Shown in pieces: positions 1 to 5,636 of a stretch of 7,323 nucleotides of DNA. The stretch lies in the NCBI GenBank assembly GCA_902805995.1, contig CADCUU010000098.1, positions 1 to 7,323 on the forward strand. The letters are read 5' to 3'. Under the pieces are notes generated by a model. The model worked only from the letters and a program-made list of their open reading frames with translations, was not told the origin of the DNA and searched no databases. Source of the DNA: an uncultured Rubellimicrobium sp. Its GTDB lineage: Bacteria; Pseudomonadota; Alphaproteobacteria; Rhodobacterales; Rhodobacteraceae. The translations under genes and the position numbers were made by a program. Each line of letters starts with the position of its first letter. The stretch's first letter is position 1.

Positions 1-507
1 GGTCGGCAGACCTATCCGCAGGCCTGGATCGACCACTACAGCGAGCAGGCCTATGCGCTGCGCGATCCTTTGATCGCCTGGGGTTTCTCCATGGAGGGAA
101 CCGCCCGTTGGAGCGAGATCACCATTCCCGACCCGTTCGATATCATGGGGCAGGCCCGGGCGCATGGGATGGTCCACGGCCTTGCCGTGTCCATGGGGCC
201 GATGAACTCACGGACGATCGCCAGCGCCGCGCGGGATGATCGCGAGTTCACCGATGCGGAGATCGGGGCCTTTGCCACCGTGATCCGCCGCCTGCACCAG
301 GCGACGGAGCCGCCGGCCTCCATCACGCCCGCGCAGATCCAGGCGTTGCGCTGCATCGCGGCCGGGGACCGGCACGCGGCGGCTGCCGCCAAGCTTGGCA
401 TCTCGGAAAGCGCGCTGAAGGCCCGGCTTGCGGCGGCAAGGGACACGCTTCACGCACGGACCACGACGGAGGCGATCCAACGGGCACGGGATTACCGCCT
501 GATCTGA
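1..507 (+). CDS. LuxR-family autoinducer-binding transcriptional regulator (5' truncated by window edge)
   Basis: The last 168 residues of a regulator of about 240 are visible; reading frame 1 is open from the first base to the TGA at 505-507. LuxR-type proteins bind an N-acyl-homoserine lactone in the N-terminal domain and DNA through a C-terminal helix-turn-helix. Counting residues from the window start, the ligand-pocket set of the family is present with TraR-like spacing: W9, Y13, D22, P23, W37 and a glycine at 60 (matching TraR W57, Y61, D70, P71, W85, G113). The HTH spans about 106-168, with L116 and G122 matching TraR L182 and G188 and a recognition-helix region LGISESALKARL. The residue matching TraR E178 is Q112 rather than glutamate. 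No luxI-type synthase is visible; the next gene downstream is rarA, so this may be an orphan ('solo') receptor or its synthase may lie upstream. Family assignment is firm; ligand and targets are unknown. Confidence 0.88.
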   Translation, partial: GRQTYPQAWIDHYSEQAYALRDPLIAWGFSMEGTARWSEITIPDPFDIMGQARAHGMVHGLAVSMGPMNSRTIASAARDDREFTDAEIGAFATVIRRLHQATEPPASITPAQIQALRCIAAGDRHAAAAAKLGISESALKARLAAARDTLHARTTTEAIQRARDYRLI

Positions 508-530
508 GGCGGCGCGCCGGTTCTCCGCCT
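507..530 (+). terminator. Weak candidate stem-loop directly after the luxR-type gene
   Basis: The arms AGGCGG (507-512) and CCGCCT (525-530) are perfectly complementary around a 12-nt loop, and the stem begins on the last base of the stop codon. There is no T-run after it, so it is not a standard intrinsic terminator. In GC-rich DNA a 6-bp stem can arise by chance. It is kept only because of its position. Confidence 0.22.
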
Positions 531-668
531 GTCCTGGCTCGCAGCATCCTTTGCGGTCAGGGGTTGGGCTTCGTCCCTCTCGGGGGCTGGGGGACCGCCA
601 GCCGATTTGAACCTAGCTTCTCATGCCGTTGGGACCAGCTACTTTGCGCGAGGCGGTCCAAGGTAGTT

Positions 669-710
669 GCCGGAGGCTACTCAGCATATCAACGGCTGCC
701 GACGGATCTG
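669..710 (+). repeat. Imperfect direct repeat, copy 1
   Basis: This 42-bp unit matches positions 777-818 at 32 of 42 bases by eye, without gaps. It includes an identical 12-mer GGCTACTCAGCA at 675-686. The start-to-start distance is 108 bp. Read in the rarA frame, the two copies encode similar peptides (GYSAYQRLPT and GYSARHRLPT). Its origin is unknown; it could be a decayed tandem duplication or two members of a dispersed intergenic repeat family. Confidence 0.6.
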
Positions 711-776
711 AGCCCCGCTTGCCTTGCAACTTTGGGCCGGTTCCTGCGCCCGAAAGTCGGTTCACGTCGGCACAGT

Positions 777-818
777 GCCCGCGGCTACTCAGCACGCCAC
801 CGACTCCCGACTCATCTG
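777..818 (+). repeat. Imperfect direct repeat, copy 2
   Basis: This is the second copy of the 42-bp unit, with the invariant 12-mer at 783-794. Of the ten differences from copy 1, six fall on third positions of the rarA reading frame and three codon changes are synonymous (CGG/CGA, CTG/CTC, ACG/ACT). That is either chance or a trace of former coding sequence. The copy ends 60 bp before the rarA start codon. Confidence 0.6.
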
Positions 819-878
819 GGCGTGGTGCCTGTTCAGCCCCGCCTGTCCAAGCCCAAGCCGCGGGGATATGGTCCAGGC

Positions 879-2195
879 ATGTCCGACCTCTTCGACCTTC
901 CCCCGACAGACGGCGCCTCCTCGGGTGCGCCGCGGCCCCTGGCGGACCGCCTCCGTCCCGCGCGCCTCTCGGAGGTGATCGGGCAGGAGCATCTTCTCGG
1001 CCCTGACGGGCCCTTGGGGGCGATGCTCCAGGCGGGGGCGCTGTCGTCGCTGATCCTCTGGGGGCCGCCCGGCGTGGGCAAGACGACCATCGCGCGGCTC
1101 CTCGCGACCGAGACGGACCTCCACTTCGAGCAGATCTCGGCCATTTTCACGGGCGTTCAGGACCTGCGGAAGGTCTTCGACTCGGCGCGGCTGCGTCGAC
1201 GGCAGGGGAGGGGGACGCTCCTCTTCGTGGACGAGATCCACCGCTTCAACCGCGCGCAGCAGGACGGATTCCTCCCGCTCATGGAGGACGGCACCATTGT
1301 CCTCGTCGGCGCGACGACCGAGAACCCGTCCTTCGAGCTCAACGCCGCTCTCCTGAGCCGCGCGCAGGTGCTGATGCTGAACCGGCTCACGCCCGCGGAT
1401 CTGGAGCGGCTCGTGCAGCGGGCGGAGCGGGAGCTTGGCGGGCGCCTACCGCTCGACCCCGCGGCCCGGGACGCGATGCTGGAGATGGCGGACGGGGACG
1501 GGCGCGCGCTCCTGAACCTTATCGAGCAGGTGGCGTCGTGGAAGCTGAAGGCGCCTCTCGATGCGGCGGGGCTCGGGAGTCGGCTGAGGCGGCGGGCGGC
1601 GAACTACGACAAGTCCGGCGACGGGCACTACAACCTGATTTCGGCATTGCACAAATCGGTGCGGGGCTCGGACCCGGACGCGGCGCTCTACTGGTTCGCG
1701 CGGATGCTGGAAGGGGGCGAGGACCCACGGTTCCTCGCGCGGCGGATCACGCGGATGGCGGTCGAGGACATCGGCCTCGCCGACCCGCAGGCGCAGGGGG
1801 TCTGCCTGGAGGCGTGGAACACCTACGAGCGGCTGGGAAGCCCCGAGGGGGAACTCGCGCTGGCGCAGGCGCTCGTCTATCTCGCGCTCGCGCCCAAGTC
1901 GAACGCGGTTTACACGGCCTATAAGGCCGCGCGCGAGGCGGCCCGGCGCACCGGATCGCTCGCACCGCCCGCGCATATCCTGAACGCGCCCACGCGGCTC
2001 ATGAAGGAACAGGGCTTCGGCGCGGGCTACCAGTACGACCACGACGCAGAGGAGGCGTTCTCCGGCCAGGAATATTTCCCGGAGACGATGAAGCGGGGCG
2101 TCTACTACGTGCCCGTGGACCGGGGGTTTGAGAGGGAACTGAGGAAGCGCGTGGACTTCTTTGCCGGGCTGCGGTCGAAGCGGCGGAAGGACTGA
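879..2195 (+). CDS. rarA: Replication-associated recombination protein A (RarA/MgsA, AAA+ ATPase)
   Basis: Encodes 438 residues, the usual length for RarA, the bacterial relative of eukaryotic Mgs1/WRNIP1. RarA is a cytoplasmic AAA+ ATPase related to clamp loaders that acts at stalled or damaged replication forks and interacts with single-strand-binding protein. Visible motifs: an N-terminal PLADRLRPARLSEVIGQEHL segment (20-39), Walker A GPPGVGKT (62-69), Walker B LLFVDEIHR (114-122, with D118 and E119), sensor 1 VGATTENPS (143-151), arginine-finger SRA (160-162), and a C-terminal MgsA-type tetramerisation part from about 250 (YNLISALHKSVRGSDPDAAL). The ATG at 879 is chosen because it gives the family-typical MSDLFD start; GGGGA at 862-866 is a distant, weak ribosome site. 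The frame is open up to 564, but that part looks non-coding. The gene is followed after 72 bp by crcB. Confidence 0.95.
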   Translation: MSDLFDLPPTDGASSGAPRPLADRLRPARLSEVIGQEHLLGPDGPLGAMLQAGALSSLILWGPPGVGKTTIARLLATETDLHFEQISAIFTGVQDLRKVFDSARLRRRQGRGTLLFVDEIHRFNRAQQDGFLPLMEDGTIVLVGATTENPSFELNAALLSRAQVLMLNRLTPADLERLVQRAERELGGRLPLDPAARDAMLEMADGDGRALLNLIEQVASWKLKAPLDAAGLGSRLRRRAANYDKSGDGHYNLISALHKSVRGSDPDAALYWFARMLEGGEDPRFLARRITRMAVEDIGLADPQAQGVCLEAWNTYERLGSPEGELALAQALVYLALAPKSNAVYTAYKAAREAARRTGSLAPPAHILNAPTRLMKEQGFGAGYQYDHDAEEAFSGQEYFPETMKRGVYYVPVDRGFERELRKRVDFFAGLRSKRRKD

Positions 2196-2264
2196 GAGCG
2201 GGGCTTCGGGAAACTTCGCGCAGGTCCGTGTGTTGACACGGCGCGCGATGGCCCCAAGAAGCCC
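2186..2264 (+). promoter_or_regulatory. Structured leader between rarA and crcB (candidate RNA element and possible promoter)
   Basis: The gap and the end of rarA hold nested complementary segments. An inner hairpin has arms CCGTGT (2226-2231) and ACACGG (2236-2241) with loop GTTG. It is extended by CGCGC (2217-2221) pairing with GCGCG (2243-2247) across a small internal loop. An outer 7-bp pair GGGCTTC (2201-2207)/GAAGCCC (2258-2264) would hide the purine-rich AAGAAG before the crcB ATG. Alternative pairings compete with it: GAAG (2186-2189) with CTTC (2204-2207), and GGGG (2200-2203) with CCCC (2252-2255). A TTGACA-like -35 box lies at 2233-2238, but no good -10 follows. The layout is switch-like, but conserved fluoride riboswitch bases are largely missing. 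The hairpin itself is seen in the sequence; any regulatory role is inference. Confidence 0.35.
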
Positions 2265-2267
2265 GAC

Positions 2268-2609
2268 ATGACACATGCATTGCCTTTCGTGGCTCTGGGC
2301 GGCGCGCTGGGCGCGTCCCTTCGCTACCTCGCCACCCTTCTATGGCCCGCGCCCTCGGGGGTGCTCGCCGTGAACGTGGCGGGGTCCCTCGCCATCGGAA
2401 TCCTTTCGGTGCGGCTCGCCCCGGCGCTGGCGCCGTTCCTCGTCACGGGGGTCTTGGGCGGATTCACCACCTTCTCGGCCTTCTCGCTCGACGCGCTGCG
2501 GCTGATGGAGGGCGGCCGGACAGGGCCCGCGTTCCTTTATGTGGGCGGCTCGGTCGGGCTGTCGCTCCTCGCCTGCGCGGCGGGGCTCTGGCTGGGGAGG
2601 CTCGCATGA
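2268..2609 (+). CDS. crcB: Fluoride ion channel CrcB/Fluc
   Basis: Encodes 113 residues of a small inner-membrane protein. The Fluc family forms antiparallel dimers that export fluoride from the cytoplasm. The protein is built of four hydrophobic helices (about 5-25, 31-49, 53-77, 87-111). Family landmarks are GGALGASLRY (11-20), VNVAGS (35-40, pore asparagine N36), and the hallmark GGFTTFSAFSLD (64-75). The latter contains the phenylalanine pair F69/F72 and G64/T67, which by position match the central sodium site of characterised Fluc channels. At 113 residues it is slightly shorter than the usual 120-130, mainly because of a short link between helices 1 and 2. The ATG at 2268 has only a poor ribosome site (AAGAAG at 2256-2261). 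The stop codon overlaps the rluC start in an ATGA motif, so translation is probably coupled. Confidence 0.93.
   Translation: MTHALPFVALGGALGASLRYLATLLWPAPSGVLAVNVAGSLAIGILSVRLAPALAPFLVTGVLGGFTTFSAFSLDALRLMEGGRTGPAFLYVGGSVGLSLLACAAGLWLGRLA
2594..2600 (+). promoter_or_regulatory. Ribosome binding site of rluC
   Basis: GGGGAGG lies 5 nt before the ATG at 2606 and inside the 3' end of crcB. It fixes the rluC start at the ATGA overlap and rules out the longer open frame that extends back through crcB. Confidence 0.7.
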
Positions 2610-3637
2610 GCGGGGTGCAGGTCATTCAGGTCGCCGACGGCGAGGGGGACCAGCGGCTCGACCGATGGCTGCGCAAGCGCTTCCCGAACCTCACGCAGGG
2701 GGCCATCGAGAAGATGTGCCGCAAGGGCGAGCTTCGCGTCGAGGGCGGGCGCGTCACCTCGGCCACGCGGGTGCAGGACGGGCAGGCGGTCCGCGTGCCG
2801 CCGCTCCCCGACCTGGACCAGCCCGCGCCGCCGGCGTCGCGGATCGGCCGCAGCGACGAAGCGATGATCCAGGCCGCGGTGATGTGGAAGGACGAGCACA
2901 TCATCGCGCTGAACAAGCCGCCGGGGCTCGCCTCGCAGGGCGGGTCGGGGCAGGGGGACCGCCATGTGGACGGCCTCGCCGCCGCGCTGACCTTCGGCTA
3001 CAAGGAGGCCCCCAAGCTCGTGCACCGGCTGGACCAGGACACGTCGGGGGTGCTGCTGCTGGCGCGCACCGACCGGGTGGCGCGGGGCCTGTCCGAGGCG
3101 CTGCGGCACCGGAACGTGCGCAAGATCTACTGGGCGGCGGTGGCGGGTGTGCCATATCCGCGGGCCGGGACGATCCGCTTCGGCCTCGTGAAGGAGGGCG
3201 GGCGCGGCCAGGAGAAGATGCGCGCCGTCCACCCGCGCGAGGTGGACGCGACCCCCGGGGCCAAGCGCGCCGTAACCGAGTTCATGACCATCGAGAATGC
3301 GGGCGGGCGGCTGTCCTGGGTCGCGATGCAGCCGGTGACGGGCCGGACGCACCAGCTTCGCGCCCATATGGCCGAGATCGGACATCCGATCCTCGGCGAC
3401 GGCAAGTATGGCGGCTCGGCGCAGGAAAACCTTGGAGATGGTTGGGGCGCCGGGATGGGTGGGGATCTGTCGCGGAAGCTGCACCTGCATGCCCGCACCC
3501 TCATCGTGGAGCATCCGGTGACCAAGGCCATGCTGACCCTGACCGCGCCGCTGCCGCTGCACATGCAGCAGACCTGGGATTTCCTGGGCTGGAATCCGAA
3601 GGACGCCCTCCTCGACCCGTTCGAGGACCGGGAATGA
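2606..3637 (+). CDS. rluC: RluA/RluC-family 23S rRNA pseudouridine synthase
   Basis: Encodes 343 residues. Members of this family isomerise specific uridines of 23S rRNA to pseudouridine; RluC of E. coli acts at positions 955, 2504 and 2580. An S4 RNA-binding domain occupies about 15-65 (QRLDRWLRKRFPNLTQGAIE onward). The catalytic domain follows from about 90, with NKPPGLASQGG (103-113) and the catalytic motif HRLDQDTSG (140-148), in which D143 is the expected nucleophile. The downstream motif GRTHQLRAHMAEIGHPILGD (246-265) is also typical. The S4 domain and length fit RluC or RluD better than RluA; I favour RluC by general resemblance, and exact target sites cannot be read from the sequence. 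The start overlaps the crcB stop (ATGA, 2606-2609) and the stop overlaps the start of the next gene (3634-3637), which suggests a coupled operon. Confidence 0.9.
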   Translation: MSGVQVIQVADGEGDQRLDRWLRKRFPNLTQGAIEKMCRKGELRVEGGRVTSATRVQDGQAVRVPPLPDLDQPAPPASRIGRSDEAMIQAAVMWKDEHIIALNKPPGLASQGGSGQGDRHVDGLAAALTFGYKEAPKLVHRLDQDTSGVLLLARTDRVARGLSEALRHRNVRKIYWAAVAGVPYPRAGTIRFGLVKEGGRGQEKMRAVHPREVDATPGAKRAVTEFMTIENAGGRLSWVAMQPVTGRTHQLRAHMAEIGHPILGDGKYGGSAQENLGDGWGAGMGGDLSRKLHLHARTLIVEHPVTKAMLTLTAPLPLHMQQTWDFLGWNPKDALLDPFEDRE

Positions 3638-4359
3638 GCGGCTGGGTCCCGAAACGGTTCTGGACCGACGCCGCCGTCGTCCCGGAAGGCGAGGGCTTCG
3701 CCGTGGCGCTGGACGGGCGGCCCGTGCGCACGCCCCTCAAGGCGCGGCTCACGGTGCCGACCCGCGTCTTCGCCGAGGAGGTCGCCCGCGAATGGCAGGC
3801 GCAGGGGGAGGTGATCGACCCCAGCATCATGCCCGCGACACGGCTCGCCAATGCGGCGATCGACAAGGTGGGGGCGCAGCGGGAGGAGGTCGTGGAGATG
3901 CTGGTCTCCTACGGCGGCTCGGACCTTCTCTGCTACCGGGCCGAGGGGCCTGAGGCACTCGTGGAGCGGCAGGTGGAGCGCTGGGACCCGCTCCTCGCCT
4001 GGGTGCATCAGGCGATGGGCGCGGGGCTGCGGATCGCGACTGGCGTGATGCCCGTTGAGCAAACGGAGGCCGACCTTCAGAGCCTGCGCGCGCCCGTCGA
4101 GGTCATGGACCCCTTCGAGCTTGCTGCCTTCCACGACCTAGTCGTGCTGTCGGGGTCGCTGGTGCTGGCGCTGGCGGTGACCGAAGGGCGGCTCTCGGCC
4201 GAGGAGGCCTGGAGCCTGTCGCGCCTCGACGAGGAATACCAGATCGAGGAATGGGGCGAGGACGAGGAAGCGGCCGAAGCCGCGGCCCGGCGTCGGACGG
4301 CCTTTCTTGACGCGGCGCGCTTCCATGCGATGCTCACGCCGCGCCGCCCGAAGGCGTGA
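3634..4359 (+). CDS. atp12: Atp12-family F1-ATPase assembly chaperone
   Basis: Encodes 241 residues, normal for the alphaproteobacterial form of this family. In mitochondria Atp12 binds the F1 alpha subunit before the alpha-beta hexamer is assembled; the bacterial protein is assumed to do the same for AtpA, though this is less well tested. Landmarks in order: KRFW (7-10), LDGRPVRTP (26-34), EWQAQGE (53-59), MPATRLANAAID (66-77), YGGSDLLCYRA (93-103), WDPLLAW (117-123), and the acidic C-terminal segment EYQIEEWGEDEEA (201-213). There is no signal peptide or membrane segment, so it is cytoplasmic. The ATG at 3634 overlaps the rluC stop, and GAGGA at 3623-3627 is well placed; the open frame continuing upstream is only rluC read in another frame. 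No ATP synthase genes are visible nearby. Confidence 0.93.
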   Translation: MSGWVPKRFWTDAAVVPEGEGFAVALDGRPVRTPLKARLTVPTRVFAEEVAREWQAQGEVIDPSIMPATRLANAAIDKVGAQREEVVEMLVSYGGSDLLCYRAEGPEALVERQVERWDPLLAWVHQAMGAGLRIATGVMPVEQTEADLQSLRAPVEVMDPFELAAFHDLVVLSGSLVLALAVTEGRLSAEEAWSLSRLDEEYQIEEWGEDEEAAEAAARRRTAFLDAARFHAMLTPRRPKA

Positions 4360-4414
4360 CGCCGCGAAATTGGGCCGCAAGCGGGCTGGAGCGTTCGCCA
4401 ACCGTGATGAAGCG

Positions 4415-4443
4415 CTTGACCCCGGTGAATGAATCCGCCGACA
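4415..4443 (+). promoter_or_regulatory. Candidate sigma-70-type promoter for aapJ
   Basis: CTTGAC at 4415-4420 matches the usual alphaproteobacterial -35 box. A 17-bp spacer leads to CCGACA (4438-4443), a poor -10. If used, the transcript would begin near 4450 and carry a leader of about 100 nt that includes the hairpins described nearby. This is a pattern match only. Confidence 0.25.
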
Positions 4444-4511
4444 ACAGGCGACAGTCGGGGCGAATGCCCCCGCCCGCCGCCGGTCTGTCCGGGGTCGGGC
4501 ACTCAACACGG

Positions 4512-4532
4512 GCGCCGCGGCCAACGCGGCGC
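4512..4532 (+). promoter_or_regulatory. Perfect 8-bp GC hairpin in the aapJ leader
   Basis: The arms GCGCCGCG (4512-4519) and CGCGGCGC (4525-4532) are exact reverse complements around the 5-nt loop GCCAA. The hairpin ends 10 nt before the purine-rich ribosome site of aapJ, leaving that site free. It could protect the 5' end of the message or be part of an attenuator; no T-run follows it. The stem is seen in the sequence, its function is inferred. Confidence 0.45.
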
Positions 4533-4542
4533 AACAACACGG

Positions 4543-4550
4543 AAGGGAGA
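4543..4550 (+). promoter_or_regulatory. Ribosome binding site of aapJ
   Basis: AAGGGAGA lies 3 nt before the ATG at 4554, inside GGAAGGGAGATCC. It decides the start: the frame is open further upstream to 4356, but only this ATG gives a proper signal peptide. Confidence 0.7.
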
Positions 4551-4553
4551 TCC

Positions 4554-5570
4554 ATGACGAAATCCGCACTTCTGGGCGCCGCGGCGCTGATGGCCCTTGC
4601 AGGGGCGGCCGGCGCGGCCACCCTGGATGATGTCAGGGCGCGCGGCACGCTCAACTGCGGGGTGAACCCGGGCCTCACGGGCTTTGCCGCCCCGAACGCC
4701 GAAGGCGTGTGGGAAGGCTTCGACGTGGACCTGTGCCGGGCCATCTCCGCCGCGGTGTTTGGCACCCCCGACAGCGTCAACTACGTGCCCCTGTCCGGCG
4801 AGACCCGCTTTACCGCGCTCGCCTCGGGCGAGGTGGACATCCTCGCGCGGAACTCGACCTGGACCTATTCGCGCGACACCGACCTCAACCTCGAATTCGT
4901 GGCGGTCAACTACTATGACGGCCAGGGCTTCCTTGCGCCGCGGGCGCTGGGCGTGACCTCGGCCACCGAGCTCGACGGCGCGACCGTCTGCATCCAGACC
5001 GGCACGACCACCGAGCTCAACCTCGCGGACTTCTTCCGCATCAACAACATCACCTACGAGCCCGTGCCGATCGCCAACGACGCCGAAGGCCGCCAGCAGT
5101 ACCTGGCCGGCGCCTGCGACGTCTACACGACCGACGCGTCGGGCCTCGCCTCCGTCCGCACCTCCTTCGAGGCACCGGACGAGCATGTAATCCTGCCGGA
5201 GATCATCTCCAAGGAGCCGCTCGGGCCGGCCGTGCGCCATGGCGACGACGACTGGGCCGACCTCGTGCGCTGGACCTACTACGCGCTCGTGACGGCCGAG
5301 GAGCTGGGCATCACCCAGGCCAACGTGGCCGAGATGGCCGCCGCCGCCGGTGAGAACCCGGAGATCAACCGCCTCCTCGGGACCGAGGACGAGTACGGCA
5401 CCATGCTCGGGCTCGAGCCCAACTGGGCCGTCAACGTGATCACCGCCGTGGGCAACTACGGCGAGATCTTCGAGCGGCACCTGGGCGAATCCACCCCGAT
5501 CGGCCTCGCTCGTGGCCTGAACGCCTTGTGGACGGATGGCGGGCTCCAGTACGCCCCGCCCTTCCGCTGA
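4554..5570 (+). CDS. aapJ: General/polar L-amino-acid ABC transporter, periplasmic binding protein (AapJ/BztA)
   Basis: Encodes 338 residues. It is the periplasmic receptor of a family-3 amino-acid uptake system; the Rhizobium Aap system is broad, whereas Rhodobacter capsulatus Bzt takes glutamate, glutamine, aspartate and asparagine. A signal peptide occupies 1-21 (MTKSALLGAAALMALAGAAGA) with likely cleavage at AGA|A. The mature chain has the family-3 signature GFDVDLCRAISAAVFG (55-70), a likely carboxylate-binding segment LARNST (97-102, R99), GTTTE (150-154) and TTDASG (192-197, D194). Four cysteines (C35, C61, C146, C188) could form two disulfides; this is inference. The closest family match is to AapJ/BztA rather than to small glutamine-binding proteins, because of length and the C-terminal LGLEPNWAVNVITAVGNYGE segment (285-304). 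The permease genes follow, separated by a strong hairpin. Confidence 0.94.
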   Translation: MTKSALLGAAALMALAGAAGAATLDDVRARGTLNCGVNPGLTGFAAPNAEGVWEGFDVDLCRAISAAVFGTPDSVNYVPLSGETRFTALASGEVDILARNSTWTYSRDTDLNLEFVAVNYYDGQGFLAPRALGVTSATELDGATVCIQTGTTTELNLADFFRINNITYEPVPIANDAEGRQQYLAGACDVYTTDASGLASVRTSFEAPDEHVILPEIISKEPLGPAVRHGDDDWADLVRWTYYALVTAEELGITQANVAEMAAAAGENPEINRLLGTEDEYGTMLGLEPNWAVNVITAVGNYGEIFERHLGESTPIGLARGLNALWTDGGLQYAPPFR

Positions 5571-5582
5571 TCCCATGACCGA

Positions 5583-5611
5583 GGCGGAGGCGCCCCCGTG
5601 GCGCCTCCGCC
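5583..5611 (+). promoter_or_regulatory. Perfect 12-bp stem-loop between aapJ and aapQ
   Basis: The arms GGCGGAGGCGCC (5583-5594) and GGCGCCTCCGCC (5600-5611) are exact reverse complements with a 5-nt loop CCCGT. No T-run follows, so complete intrinsic termination is unlikely. It starts 13 nt after the aapJ stop and ends 25 nt before the aapQ ATG. Similar hairpins after binding-protein genes in other ABC operons slow 3'-to-5' RNA decay or cause partial termination, so that the binding protein is made in excess over the permeases. That role is inferred here from position. Confidence 0.75.
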
Positions 5612-5636
5612 GCTTCCAGGGCAGAGCAACGACCGC

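Larger units (their letters stand above)
508..878. other. Intergenic region without a convincing gene
   Basis: This 371-bp stretch separates the luxR-type gene from rarA. The rarA frame happens to stay open from 564 onward. I do not call that part coding because G/C at third positions in the stretch I counted is only about 58 percent (21 of 36 codons), far below the genes here, and because RarA proteins normally begin at the MSDLFD-like start at 879. Overall GC between 601 and 780 is about 61 percent, compared with roughly 70 percent or more in the neighbouring genes. It contains an imperfect direct repeat (669-710 and 777-818) and a 6-bp inverted pair GCGGTC (553-558)/GACCGC (593-598). I could not place a convincing promoter for rarA, although one must exist here or further upstream. 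Confidence 0.6.
4360..4553 (+). promoter_or_regulatory. Upstream region of the aapJ operon
   Basis: This 194-bp gap before the transporter operon is the most likely site of its promoter. It is rich in short inverted repeats: GGGGC/GCCCC (4457-4461/4466-4470), CCGG/CCGG (4480-4483/4489-4492) inside GCCCG/CGGGC (4472-4476/4496-4500), and the strong hairpin at 4512-4532. I see no clear sigma-54 promoter pair, although such transporters can be nitrogen regulated. I see no clear terminator for the upstream cluster. Confidence 0.5.

Noticed and set aside
604..613. tRNA T-loop-like sequence (minus strand GGTTCAAATC)
   Set aside because: The five bases on each side of the loop do not pair beyond the closing G-C, and no acceptor or anticodon arm could be found around it.
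564..878. N-terminal extension of RarA by 105 residues
   Set aside because: The frame is open, but third-position GC is low, there is no homologous domain to expect, and the ATG at 879 gives the normal RarA N-terminus and length.
2186..2267. Canonical fluoride riboswitch upstream of crcB
   Set aside because: Only a loose resemblance; the conserved 5' GAUG core and the 3' UAC are missing. Kept as a lower-grade finding about competing stems, not as a riboswitch call.
1446..4134. Several long minus-strand open frames opposite rarA, rluC and atp12 (1446-2276, 2537-3562, 3127-4134)
   Set aside because: All lie opposite well-supported genes and are rich in Arg, Pro and Ala, as expected for shadow frames in high-GC DNA; none shows a motif or ribosome site.
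5598..5636. GTG start at 5598 for aapQ
   Set aside because: It falls inside the 12-bp hairpin, has no ribosome site, and would add only a short Pro-rich segment; the ATG at 5637 fits the family.
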